The position numbers were made by a program, and so were the translations under genes. DNA of 64,000 bases from positions 372,001-436,000 of the forward strand of contig NZ_JALKAO010000002.1 of the NCBI RefSeq assembly GCF_023015985.1, read 5' to 3'. Within the stretch, counting starts at the first letter, position 1; every line of letters begins with the position of its first letter. The notes beneath the pieces were generated by a model. It was not told the origin of the DNA, ran no database searches, and was given only the letters and a program-made list of their open reading frames with translations. The stretch is from Marivita sp. S6314 (GTDB taxonomy: Bacteria; Pseudomonadota; Alphaproteobacteria; Rhodobacterales; Rhodobacteraceae). Positions 16,397 to 24,593 of the stretch are shown one piece after another.

Positions 16397-18145
16397 ATGA
16401 CCGACGCCACGCCCTATCAGGTGCTTGCCCGCAAATACCGCCCCGAAACCTTTGCCGATCTGGTCGGCCAGGAAGCGATGGTGCGCACGCTGAAAAACGC
16501 GTTCGAGGCGGACCGGATTGCGCAGGCCTTTGTGATGACCGGCATTCGCGGCATCGGCAAGACCACAACCGCGCGGATCATTGCCAAGGGCCTGAACTGC
16601 ATCGGTGCCGATGGCACCGGCGGGCCGACAACCGACCCTTGCGGGCAATGCGAGCATTGCGTGGCGATCATGGAGGGGCGGCATGTCGACGTCATGGAAA
16701 TGGACGCCGCGTCCCGCACCGGTGTGGGCGACATCCGCGAGATCATCGACTCGGTGCATTACCGGGCGGCGTCGGCGCGCTACAAGATTTACATCATCGA
16801 CGAAGTGCACATGCTGTCGACAAGCGCGTTCAACGCGCTGCTCAAGACACTGGAAGAACCGCCTGCGCATGTAAAGTTCATCTTCGCCACCACCGAGATT
16901 CGCAAGGTGCCGGTGACAGTGTTGTCGCGGTGCCAGCGATTTGATTTGCGGCGGATTGAACCGGAAGAGATGATTGCCCTGCTTCGTCGGATTGCGACGT
17001 CCGAAAGCGCCGAGATCACGGATGACGCGCTTGCGCTGATCACCCGGGCCGCCGAAGGATCGGCGCGGGATGCAACGTCGCTACTGGATCAGGCGATCAG
17101 CCATGGCGCGGGGGAAACCGGAGCTGATCAAGTCCGCGCAATGCTTGGATTGGCCGACCGGGGACGCGTTCTGGACCTGTTCGATCTGGTGATGAAAGGC
17201 GATGCGGCCGGTGCACTGACGGAGTTGTCGGCACAATATGCCGATGGGGCCGATCCGATGGCGGTGCTGCGCGATCTGGCCGAGATCACGCATTGGATTT
17301 CGGTGGTGAAGATCACGCCCGAGGCGGCGGAAGACCCCACCGTCAATCCGGACGAACGTCAGCGCGGTCAGGATTTCGCAGCGGCCCTTGGCATGCGACC
17401 GCTGACGCGGCTGTGGCAGATGTTGCTGAAAGCGCTGGACGAGGTGGCGCAGGCCCCCAATGCCATGATGGCCGCAGAAATGGCGATTATTCGGATGACC
17501 CACGTGTCCGAGTTGCCAAGCCCCGAAGACCTCATCAAGAAACTGCAGGACACCCCGCCCACACCACCCCCCCCGGATGGCGGCATATCAGCGGGAGCCA
17601 GCACCGGCACATCCGCCATGGGCGGCCCCGCGCCAACACATGCGCCGTCCTCGGGACCGCATGCCTCTTACGGAGGCGCGGCGGTCGCGGTTGCGGCTGA
17701 TCAGGCCCTTGCCCGGTATCCGACATTTGACCACGTGGTGGAATTGATCCGTGCCAATCGCGACGTGAAACTGTTGGTCGAGGTCGAAAGCTGCATCCGA
17801 CTGGCGGCGTATCAACCCGGACGGATCGAATTCACGCCCACAGACAATGCCCCGACGGATCTTGCGCAACGGCTGGGCGGCGCGTTGCAGCGCTGGACCG
17901 GAAACCGGTGGGGTGTGTCCATCGTCAACGGTTCGGACGCCGAAACCATCAATGAACGCAAAGATGCGGCAGACTTGGAGATCAAGGCCAAGGCTGCCGA
18001 ACATCCGCTGGTCCAGGCCGTGCTGGAGGCGTTTCCCGGCGCGACCATCGAAGAGGTGCGCACCCCCGATCAGATCGCAGCGGAAGCCGAAGCCGACGCC
18101 TTGCCCGAAGTGGAAGATGAATGGGACCCCTTCGAGGAGGATTGA
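16397..18145 (+). CDS. dnaX: DNA polymerase III subunits gamma/tau
   Basis: 582 residues. It is the clamp-loader ATPase that links polymerase cores. The AAA+ module shows Walker A TGIRGIGKTT (48-57), the zinc-binding cysteines C68, C82, C85 and C88, the DEAH-like IIDEVHML and an SRC motif (VLSRCQRFDLR). The proline-rich linker near residues 390-420 and the acidic C-terminus are typical of tau. No obvious slippery sequence for a frameshifted gamma form was noticed. It is followed by ybaB and recR, the conserved order. Confidence 0.97.
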   Translation: MTDATPYQVLARKYRPETFADLVGQEAMVRTLKNAFEADRIAQAFVMTGIRGIGKTTTARIIAKGLNCIGADGTGGPTTDPCGQCEHCVAIMEGRHVDVMEMDAASRTGVGDIREIIDSVHYRAASARYKIYIIDEVHMLSTSAFNALLKTLEEPPAHVKFIFATTEIRKVPVTVLSRCQRFDLRRIEPEEMIALLRRIATSESAEITDDALALITRAAEGSARDATSLLDQAISHGAGETGADQVRAMLGLADRGRVLDLFDLVMKGDAAGALTELSAQYADGADPMAVLRDLAEITHWISVVKITPEAAEDPTVNPDERQRGQDFAAALGMRPLTRLWQMLLKALDEVAQAPNAMMAAEMAIIRMTHVSELPSPEDLIKKLQDTPPTPPPPDGGISAGASTGTSAMGGPAPTHAPSSGPHASYGGAAVAVAADQALARYPTFDHVVELIRANRDVKLLVEVESCIRLAAYQPGRIEFTPTDNAPTDLAQRLGGALQRWTGNRWGVSIVNGSDAETINERKDAADLEIKAKAAEHPLVQAVLEAFPGATIEEVRTPDQIAAEAEADALPEVEDEWDPFEED

Positions 18146-18504
18146 TCCTTTCCGTCCTGCCGGGTTCCGCGATGGCCGAACTGTGCAGCGTTCAGCGCCC
18201 GGATTGGGACGGCGTACCGGTCACGGCGATTCAGGAAACCCTGTCGTTGGCCTCCACGCCGGTTGTGCTGATCTTGTTGCTGCTCAGCGCGCTGGCCATT
18301 CGGTTCAAAAGCCAGTGGGGGGTGTTGGTCCTTGTCGTTCTCTGGACCATTCTTGTGTCGTTCCTGTCGATCTTTGCACCAAACGCACGAACCGTGGGGA
18401 TGATGGAAGGATGCATTGGGTCTCCTGCCTTGTTCATCGGCATCATCGCTGCGATATGTGTTGGGATGATATTCTACACCGCGCCTCCGTCCAAGGAGCG
18501 CTGA
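18121..18504 (+). CDS. hypothetical small membrane protein
   Basis: 127 residues, overlapping the last 25 bases of dnaX in another frame. It has an early hydrophobic segment that could be a signal (GGLILSVLPGSAMA), a small loop with a cysteine, then three hydrophobic helices (about 45-62, 68-85 and 102-120). A conserved-looking DWDGVPVTAIQETLSLASTP stretch precedes the first helix. I do not recognise the family. It fills most of the gap between dnaX and ybaB in the same direction, which supports it being real and cotranscribed. Confidence 0.65.
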   Translation: MGPLRGGLILSVLPGSAMAELCSVQRPDWDGVPVTAIQETLSLASTPVVLILLLLSALAIRFKSQWGVLVLVVLWTILVSFLSIFAPNARTVGMMEGCIGSPALFIGIIAAICVGMIFYTAPPSKER

Positions 18505-18520
18505 CAATCGGGGAGATACG

Positions 18521-18865
18521 ATGTTCAAAGGTTTGGGCCAGATGGGTGACATGGCCAAAATGATGAAGGCCGCACAGGAAATGCAGGGCAAGATGCAGCA
18601 AATGCAGGAAGACCTTGCGACAATGACGGTCGTGGGGGAATCCGGCGCGGGTCTGGTCAAGGCAACCTCCACAGCCAAAGGCGAGCTGACGGCGCTCGAC
18701 ATCGACCCGTCGATCTTTAACGGCGACGATAAGGAAGTTGTCGAAGACCTGATCCTGGCCGCGATCAAGGATGCGCAGCAGAAGGCGCAGGACAAATCTC
18801 AGAAAGAGATGTCCAAGCTCACTGAAGGTCTGGGCTTGCCGCCGGGCATGAATCTGCCGTTCTGA
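18521..18865 (+). CDS. ybaB: YbaB/EbfC nucleoid-associated protein
   Basis: 114 residues, the full length of the family. It forms a tweezer-shaped dimer that binds DNA. The N-terminal methionine- and lysine-rich helix ([20 protein letters not shown]) and the central [20 protein letters not shown] strands are diagnostic. It has a strong GGGGAG ribosome site and sits between dnaX and recR as in most bacteria, where the trio is linked to replication and repair. Confidence 0.96.
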   Translation: MFKGLGQMGDMAKMMKAAQEMQGKMQQMQEDLATMTVVGESGAGLVKATSTAKGELTALDIDPSIFNGDDKEVVEDLILAAIKDAQQKAQDKSQKEMSKLTEGLGLPPGMNLPF

Positions 18866-18896
18866 ATGCACCGGCACGCGGTTCCAGCCTGACCTG

Positions 18897-19490
18897 ATGC
18901 GCGATGACAGCGACATAGATGCACTCATCTCGATGATGGCGCGTTTGCCGGGGCTTGGCCCCCGGTCCGCGCGGCGCGCGGTGTTGCACATGATCCGCAA
19001 GCGCGGGTTGCTGTTGGGGCCGCTGGCCGATTTGATGACCCGCGTCGCCCGGGATGCGCGGGAATGCCTGAATTGCGGCAATATCGGCACGCAGGATATC
19101 TGCGAAATCTGCGATGACCCCCGCCGCGCCACCGGCCTGCTTTGCGTGGTCGAGGACGTGGCGGACCTGTGGGCGATGGAGCGCGCAAGCGTGTTCAAAG
19201 GGCGCTATCACGTTCTGGGCGGCACGCTTTCGGCGCTCGACGCTGTGGGGCCGGAAGAGCTACGGATCCCGAAGCTGCAAGCCCGGGTGGAAAGCGAAGA
19301 GATCACCGAAGTGATCCTTGCCCTGAACGCCACCATCGACGGTCAGACCACCGCGCATTACATCGCCGATCAACTGGAAGGCCGCGTCACCCTGTCCTCA
19401 CTTGCGCAAGGCGTGCCCATTGGCGGAGAACTCGATTACCTTGACGAAGGCACGATCAGCGCCGCCCTGACTGCGCGCAAGCCGGTCTGA
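18897..19490 (+). CDS. recR: recombination mediator RecR
   Basis: 197 residues. RecR works with RecO/RecF to load RecA at gaps. The helix-hairpin-helix [17 protein letters not shown] (17-33), the four-cysteine zinc finger (C57, C60, C69, C72) and the Toprim domain beginning at [15 protein letters not shown] are all present. The length is standard. It is the third gene of the dnaX-ybaB-recR group. Confidence 0.97.
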   Translation: MRDDSDIDALISMMARLPGLGPRSARRAVLHMIRKRGLLLGPLADLMTRVARDARECLNCGNIGTQDICEICDDPRRATGLLCVVEDVADLWAMERASVFKGRYHVLGGTLSALDAVGPEELRIPKLQARVESEEITEVILALNATIDGQTTAHYIADQLEGRVTLSSLAQGVPIGGELDYLDEGTISAALTARKPV

Positions 19491-19528
19491 TCCAAACACG
19501 TGCAAAAAATGGAACCTGTTCCGCGGCT

Positions 19529-19555
19529 CCTCCGTTTTGTGACAAAGAACGGAGG
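19529..19555 (+). promoter_or_regulatory. hairpin that buries the ribosome-binding site of the persulfide dioxygenase gene
   Basis: CCTCCGTT (19529-19536) pairs perfectly with AACGGAGG (19548-19555). Inside it TTG and CAA can pair too. The right arm contains GGAGG, which is the Shine-Dalgarno site eight bases before the start codon at 19564, so the folded RNA would block translation. Whether it acts as a switch is inference. Confidence 0.55.
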
Positions 19556-19563
19556 ACACAGTC

Positions 19564-20463
19564 ATGACGCTCTCACGCACCAGTGCATCGCAAGGCGCGA
19601 ATTCCCCGGAGGTCACGGGGTTCTACGACGAAGACACCGGCAGTATTCAATACCTGGTTGCTGACCCCGAAACGCGCAAGGCGGCGCTTATCGACATCGT
19701 GATGACGTTCGATCCCGAAAGCGCGTCCACCAATTCTGAAAGTGCCGACAAGATCCTGCACTTTGCCGATCACGAAGAGCTGGAGATCGAGTGGATTCTT
19801 GATACGCACCCCCATGCGGATCACCTGATGGCGTCATCCTATCTGAAGGAAAAACTGGGAAAGCCCAATGCAATCGGGGCCAAGGTTGAAGAGATCGCCG
19901 CGCTGTGGCGCGATTATTACCACATGCCCGACGCGTTCGACCCGGCACGCGATTTCGACCACCTTTTCGAAGACGGAGACAGTTTCAAGATCGGATCGCT
20001 GCCGGTGCGCGTGATGCTCTCGCCCGGGCATACTCTCGGATCAATCACCTACGTGGTCGGAAGCGACGCGGCTTTCGTACATGATACCTTCATGCATCCC
20101 GATGCTGGCACCTCCCGCGCGGATTTCCCGGGAGGTATCGCATCCGACCTCTACGAATCCCTGCAGACCATTCTCAAGTTGCCAGATCACACGCGCCTGT
20201 TTGTCGGTCATGACTACGGCACCAAACACCGGGGCATCCCCGAGTGGGAGGCCACCGTAGCCGAACATCGGCGGCACAACACACATATCGGGGGCGGCGT
20301 TTCGAAGAAGGCGTTTGTCGAACGCCGCGAAGCACGCGACAAGACACTCGCCCTGCCGGATCGCATGTTGTCGGTGCTGCAGATGAACCTGCGCGCCGGA
20401 CGTTTGCCCGCGCCCGAACGCGACGGGAACGCTTACCTGAAAATCCCACTCAACCGCTTCTAG
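19564..20463 (+). CDS. persulfide dioxygenase-like MBL-fold hydrolase
   Basis: 299 residues of the ETHE1/Blh branch of the metallo-beta-lactamase fold, which oxidises glutathione persulfide to sulfite and glutathione. Seen are the THPHADHLM motif (H82, H84, D86, H87), H156 in SPGHTLG, D174 and the SRADFPGG loop, and H216 in FVGHDYG. The 2-His-1-Asp iron site of ETHE1 is therefore intact. A rhodanese-like gene follows 11 bases later, the usual sulfide-detoxifying partner. A SqrR/BigR-like sensor is encoded 13 kb downstream in this window. Confidence 0.85.
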   Translation: MTLSRTSASQGANSPEVTGFYDEDTGSIQYLVADPETRKAALIDIVMTFDPESASTNSESADKILHFADHEELEIEWILDTHPHADHLMASSYLKEKLGKPNAIGAKVEEIAALWRDYYHMPDAFDPARDFDHLFEDGDSFKIGSLPVRVMLSPGHTLGSITYVVGSDAAFVHDTFMHPDAGTSRADFPGGIASDLYESLQTILKLPDHTRLFVGHDYGTKHRGIPEWEATVAEHRRHNTHIGGGVSKKAFVERREARDKTLALPDRMLSVLQMNLRAGRLPAPERDGNAYLKIPLNRF

Positions 20464-20474
20464 GAGAAACCATC

Positions 20475-20858
20475 ATGAAATCCGAAACCACCGAAAACGG
20501 CACGCTCGAACACTGGACACCGGAAGAGGTCGCAGCGGCATTCTCCGAAAATGATATTGTTCTGATCGACGTGCGCACGCCGCAAGAATTTGGTCTTGAG
20601 CGCATCGAAGGCGCGCTGCTGGCCCCGATGCAGGCGTTTCAGCCGGAACATATGCCGGACCAGTCTAAAAAGCAGATCGTGTTCCATTGCGGTTCGGGCG
20701 TGCGGTCCGAAAAGGTCGCGCGGCAGTGCCTGGCCGCCGGTTTTGACCGGATCGCGCATATGGAAAGCGGCTTTGGCGGATGGAAAGAGGCGGGCCTCAA
20801 GTACATCGGCACCGATGTTTCGACCGGTGCGCCCAAGGAAATGCAGAAATCCAATTAA
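20475..20858 (+). CDS. rhodanese-like sulfurtransferase
   Basis: 127 residues, a single rhodanese domain. The active-site loop is HCGSGVRS with catalytic C72, and the CH2A-type strand VLIDVRTPQEF is clear. It carries sulfane sulfur between persulfides and acceptors such as thiosulfate, sulfite or glutathione. It is 11 bases after the persulfide dioxygenase gene with TAGGAG as ribosome site, and is the last gene before a terminator. Confidence 0.92.
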   Translation: MKSETTENGTLEHWTPEEVAAAFSENDIVLIDVRTPQEFGLERIEGALLAPMQAFQPEHMPDQSKKQIVFHCGSGVRSEKVARQCLAAGFDRIAHMESGFGGWKEAGLKYIGTDVSTGAPKEMQKSN

Positions 20859-20864
20859 AGAAGA

Positions 20865-20896
20865 AGCCCCGTCGAATGATCGGCGGGGCTGTTTTT
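20865..20896. terminator. terminator between the rhodanese gene and trcR
   Basis: AGCCCCG and CGGGGCT form a seven-bp GC-rich stem with a 12-base loop, followed by TGTTTTT on the plus strand. The minus strand also has a pyrimidine-rich tail, so it may serve the converging trcR gene as well. Confidence 0.75.
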
Positions 20897-20900
20897 GATC

Positions 20901-21647
20901 TTACTTGTCGTCGTCTTCGTCGTCATGGGTCCCGTCAGGCAGATTGAAGAAGCTGTCCGCGTCGGCGTAATCATCGTCTTTCTTCTTGTCCTCGTCATCG
21001 GTGCTCGACAGGCTGAAGGTTTCCAGACCTTCAATCGCACTTGGCAGACGCGGTTCGGTGTCCATGTCGAGGCTTTGTTCCGTCGACACCAGCTTGCGGC
21101 GTTCGTCATCCGTCATCACCGCTTCCTGTTTTTTCGCGGCTTTGGCAACGGCGGCATCCAGTTCGGATTGCTTGCACAGGCCCAGCGCCACCGGATCAAT
21201 CGGCTGGATGTTGTTGATGTTCCAATGCGTGCGCTCACGGATCGCCTGAATGGTCGGCTTGGTGGTGCCCACAAGTTTAGAGATCTGGCCGTCGCTCAGT
21301 TCAGGGTGGAACTTGACCAGCCAAAGAATCGACGCAGGCCGATCCTGGCGCTTGGACAGCGGCGTGTAGCGTGGACCGCGGCGCTTTTCTTCGCCTTGCG
21401 CGGCGGCATACACCTTGAGTTTGAGCGCATAGAGCGGATTCGCCTCGCCCTTCTTGATCTCTTCCGCGTCAAGCTGGTTGTTGGCAATCGGGTCAAACCC
21501 TTTGACCCCTGCCGCCACGTCGCCATCCGCGATGCCCTGCACTTCAAGTTCGTGCATGCCGGTGAAATCGGCGATCTGCTTGAAGGTCAGTGTTGTGTTG
21601 TCCACCAGCCAGACGGCGGTGGCTTTGGCCATAATCGGTTTACCCAT
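20901..21647 (-). CDS. trcR: cell cycle transcriptional regulator TrcR (DUF1013)
   Basis: 248 residues. The DUF1013 family is restricted to alphaproteobacteria, and its member TrcR is a cell-cycle transcription factor. The HTH-like repeat units are visible: TTLTFKQIADFTGMHELEVQ (about 18-37) and HPELSDGQISKLVGTTKPTI. The C-terminus is a long acidic tail rich in D and E. A second start at MAKATAVWL, five residues in, is possible. It is a single gene, convergent with the rhodanese gene. Confidence 0.92.
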   Translation of the reverse strand: MGKPIMAKATAVWLVDNTTLTFKQIADFTGMHELEVQGIADGDVAAGVKGFDPIANNQLDAEEIKKGEANPLYALKLKVYAAAQGEEKRRGPRYTPLSKRQDRPASILWLVKFHPELSDGQISKLVGTTKPTIQAIRERTHWNINNIQPIDPVALGLCKQSELDAAVAKAAKKQEAVMTDDERRKLVSTEQSLDMDTEPRLPSAIEGLETFSLSSTDDEDKKKDDDYADADSFFNLPDGTHDDEDDDK

Positions 21648-21782
21648 CTCGCGTCTCCTTACGCATAGCTTGTTTGCTCTCTCGGAGCGGGTCCAAGAGG
21701 TCCCGGATCAGGCCGGGACGGTTTCCATTGTCAGGGAACTTGGCGCGCTTATAGTCGCGCAAAGGCAAAGAGGAAAGAGAAA

Positions 21783-22421
21783 ATGCGGCCATTGCTTCTG
21801 GGTCTTTTGACGGTGATTTGCGCGTCCGGTGCAACCGCCAAGGGGGAAAAATCTGGGGATTTTGATTACTATGTGCTGTCGCTCAGCTGGTCACCGACCT
21901 GGTGCGCGCTGGAAGGTGACGGGCGCAAATCTCCGCAATGTGATGCAAGTGCGGATTTTGGCTGGGTCCTGCACGGGCTATGGCCGCAATACCATCGCGG
22001 CTGGCCGTCTTACTGCCCCACAACCGAGCGCAACCCGTCACGGGCAATGACGCGGGACATGGCCGACATCATGGGCACATCCGGTCTGGCCTGGCATCAA
22101 TGGAACAAGCACGGGGCCTGTTCCGGGCTGTCCGCGACCGACTACTATGCCACGTCGCGCGATGCGTTCAGCCGGATCACCCGGCCCGAGGTGTTCCGCA
22201 AGCTGGCTCGCGCGGTGACATTGCCCGCGTCGGTCGTCGAGGATGCCTTTCTCAAGGCCAATCCGCAGCTTGAGCCTGACATGATCACCATCACCTGCAA
22301 ATCCGGCCGCATTCAGGAGGCCCGGATTTGCCTGTCCAAAACGCTGGACCCGGTGCCCTGCGGCGTGGATGTGGTGCGAGATTGCCAAATGGATGACGCC
22401 TTGTTCGCGCCCATTCGATAG
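21783..22421 (+). CDS. ribonuclease T2 family protein
   Basis: 212 residues with a signal peptide (1-19, SGATA cut), so periplasmic or secreted. T2 enzymes cut RNA through 2',3'-cyclic phosphates. The first active-site block is FGWVLHGLWPQY (H64) and the second WHQWNKHGAC (H105, H110). The residue after H105 is Gln where the family usually has the catalytic Glu. Paired cysteines for disulfides are present. It converges with the COQ9 gene. The family is certain; full activity is less so because of the Gln. Confidence 0.92.
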   Translation: MRPLLLGLLTVICASGATAKGEKSGDFDYYVLSLSWSPTWCALEGDGRKSPQCDASADFGWVLHGLWPQYHRGWPSYCPTTERNPSRAMTRDMADIMGTSGLAWHQWNKHGACSGLSATDYYATSRDAFSRITRPEVFRKLARAVTLPASVVEDAFLKANPQLEPDMITITCKSGRIQEARICLSKTLDPVPCGVDVVRDCQMDDALFAPIR

Positions 22422-22439
22422 GTGTGCGCCAGCGATGGT

Positions 22440-23132
22440 TTAGCGTGGCACGGTCCACCCACCGGGCAGATCGTCCCGCTTTGGCTGCGGTGGCTGCACC
22501 CGGGACAGCAGCTTTTCGGCCCCTTTCATCAATGGGCCAAGCCCGGGTGCCTTGCGCACCTGCGCCTTGACCTTTTCGATCTGCATGACGTCGCCGATCC
22601 GCCGGTCCAGAAACGCCCAGGTTGCCTGATGGTCCAGCGAATCGTCCCCCAGCCAATACAGAACCGTCGATGAATAGACGCCCGCCAGCGTGGCGCGTTT
22701 GGTGTACCAGTTGATATCGCGTGAACTGTCGCCAAGCTCGGTCCAGATCCGGTCGGACGTGCCCCAGATCAAACGCGCGCCCTCGGCTGCATGCATCGGC
22801 AACGCGAAAAGCGTGGCGCCACGGCGCACCGCCTCTTTGTCGTCAACCGCTTCGAGGCGCAGACGGACCGCAAGAGTCACTTTGTCCCGAAACCGCATGT
22901 CCGACAGATCTTGCGCTTTGAAGGCCTCTGCCATCGCGTCATCCCCGCGACGGTGAAACGCAGCAGCCAAATCGACCGCGCCACGCGGGTAGAGCCCGCG
23001 CGCCAGGGCGGGTGCCACGCCGACATCCTCGATTGCCGCGCGGAACGCCGTTTCCGACCATCCGTCAAACGGCACATGCAGCAATGCCGCATCCAGCAGT
23101 TGCGTTGCGATATCTGTTTCGGTCTCGGTCAT
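22440..23132 (-). CDS. COQ9-family ubiquinone biosynthesis protein
   Basis: 230 residues. COQ9 is a TetR-like lipid-binding protein that presents ubiquinone precursors to COQ7 in mitochondria; alphaproteobacteria share it. Recognised from LLDAALLHVPFDGWSETAFR at the start and the DINWYTKRATLAGVYSSTVLYW segment before the last helices. The gene stands alone on the minus strand, with a palindrome in the divergent gap upstream. A UbiB/COQ8-type gene lies further along the window at 60.9 kb. Confidence 0.92.
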   Translation of the reverse strand: MTETETDIATQLLDAALLHVPFDGWSETAFRAAIEDVGVAPALARGLYPRGAVDLAAAFHRRGDDAMAEAFKAQDLSDMRFRDKVTLAVRLRLEAVDDKEAVRRGATLFALPMHAAEGARLIWGTSDRIWTELGDSSRDINWYTKRATLAGVYSSTVLYWLGDDSLDHQATWAFLDRRIGDVMQIEKVKAQVRKAPGLGPLMKGAEKLLSRVQPPQPKRDDLPGGWTVPR

Positions 23133-23198
23133 GTCATGCCTCCGGCAGGGCGCGGGCCCATTTCGACAGGTAACCTAGGCCGATCCCAGCGCGAAGAC

Positions 23199-23220
23199 CA
23201 CCAATTGCATGACATTGGTG
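23199..23220. promoter_or_regulatory. short inverted repeat in the COQ9/membrane-protein gap
   Basis: CACCAAT and ATTGGTG are exact inverted copies separated by eight bases, and the spacer TGCATGAC is repeated directly after the right arm. It sits centrally between two divergent genes, as an operator would. No regulator is suggested by the neighbours. Confidence 0.35.
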
Positions 23221-23362
23221 CATGACGCGCCGTCTGGTCAGATCGCGGGCAGAACCGCTGCATTCGTACAAAATTAGCCGGGTCACCGCGCATCTGATCT
23301 GGAAGCCCGCATCAGGTGTTGGTAGACCGGTCCCCCGCACTGATCAAAAAGCGAGAGGCGTC

Positions 23363-24037
23363 GTGCAGCACCATCACATGAACACCGTTTTGCTGTCCCT
23401 TGGCGCAGCTGTGCTGGCCGCAGCGTTTATTGCGTCGGCGATGTCAAAGCAGCTGTTTTTCACCTATTTCGGGGCCGAAGATTCGTTGATTGAAAACATC
23501 ACGGCCGTGGCGCTTGTCATTTCAGGGCTTATCCTGCTGCGCCGCGCAATCAACGCGCGACATGCCGTGACACGCGGCGCGCTGGCGCTTGGGGTGGTGT
23601 ACGGTCTGCTTTACATCTGGGCGGGCGGCGAGGAGATCTCGTGGGGGCAGCGGATTATCGGGTTCGAGAGCCCTGCCTATTTTCAGGAAAACAATGACCA
23701 GCAGGAATTCACCTTCCACAATCTGGTGATTGGTGGCGTGAAGCTGGACGAACTCATCTTCGGGCCGGTGCTGTCATACATTATTCTCAGCTACCTGATT
23801 GTCCTGCCGGTGCTGTGGCCGCGTGTGACGTGGGTTCAAACCCTGACACAAAGAATGATGATCCCGGTTCCCCGCCTTCAGCATGCCGGTTTTGCACTGG
23901 TCGTGACCTTGATCATCCCGCTTCTGAACGAATCCCGGCGATGGGAGGTGTACGAGTGCATTTTTGCGCTTCTGTCGATGGCGATCTTCCTCTACCCGGC
24001 CAATCCGGTGGAGAACCGCGACGCGCTGGCGGAGTAG
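23363..24037 (+). CDS. hypothetical polytopic membrane protein
   Basis: 224 residues with about six predicted membrane helices: roughly residues 10-28, 42-58, 70-90, 120-142, 160-178 and 190-205. A conserved-looking GGEEISWGQRIIGF loop and a following QEFTFHN motif sit between helices three and four, suggesting a functional site at the membrane surface. I do not recognise the family. A GTG at 23363, with GAGAGG four bases before it, is chosen; the ATG at 23378 (MNTVLLSL) has no such site but is possible. It is alone between COQ9 and rpsU. Confidence 0.75.
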   Translation: MQHHHMNTVLLSLGAAVLAAAFIASAMSKQLFFTYFGAEDSLIENITAVALVISGLILLRRAINARHAVTRGALALGVVYGLLYIWAGGEEISWGQRIIGFESPAYFQENNDQQEFTFHNLVIGGVKLDELIFGPVLSYIILSYLIVLPVLWPRVTWVQTLTQRMMIPVPRLQHAGFALVVTLIIPLLNESRRWEVYECIFALLSMAIFLYPANPVENRDALAE

Positions 24038-24155
24038 TCGGAACAGGCCGCGGCTTGGTGTCGGATATCCCACTGGACAAATCGCACAAGGCTTGCTATC
24101 CGAGCGGCTCCTGCAAATCCTTGCAAATCCAACTTAGAAAGGTGGTGAAAACCAC

Positions 24156-24362
24156 ATGCAGGTTAGTGTTCGTGACAACAACGTCGATCAGGCGCTCCGC
24201 GCTCTGAAGAAAAAGCTGCAACGTGAAGGCGTTTTCCGTGAAATGAAGCTGCGTCAGCACTTCGAAAAACCATCGGAGAAAAAAGCCCGCGAGAAAGCCG
24301 AAGCGATCCGCCGTGCGCGCAAACTGGCGCGTAAAAAGGCACAGCGCGAAGGTATGCTCTAA
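24156..24362 (+). CDS. rpsU: 30S ribosomal protein S21
   Basis: 68 residues, the whole S21 sequence: [20 protein letters not shown] followed by a highly basic helical tail. S21 sits near the anti-Shine-Dalgarno end of 16S rRNA and helps initiation. It is monocistronic with an AAAGGTGG ribosome site and its own strong terminator. Confidence 0.98.
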   Translation: MQVSVRDNNVDQALRALKKKLQREGVFREMKLRQHFEKPSEKKAREKAEAIRRARKLARKKAQREGML

Positions 24363-24393
24363 GCAGATTTTCCAGCACTGTTAGTGTTTTGAG

Positions 24394-24426
24394 CCCCCGG
24401 ATGCCTTTGGCGTCCGGGGGTTTTTT
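24394..24426 (+). terminator. terminator of rpsU
   Basis: CCCCCGGA pairs with TCCGGGGG around an inner stem and loop (TGCC TTTGG CG region), followed by six T. It lies 32 bases past the rpsU stop. Confidence 0.92.
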
Positions 24427-24593
24427 CTTTTCGCAGTCCGGTGGCGTCGAGTTTTTCTTGCGCGAACCGCATCAAGACAGGATACTCACCCGTACACGAC
24501 TTTTATTGTCTTAGGTTCAGTTTTTTACATCCTTGTTTTTCGCAATGCGCTCGTTTTCGGGAAATCTTGGAATTCATTTTGAGGATACTGCAG

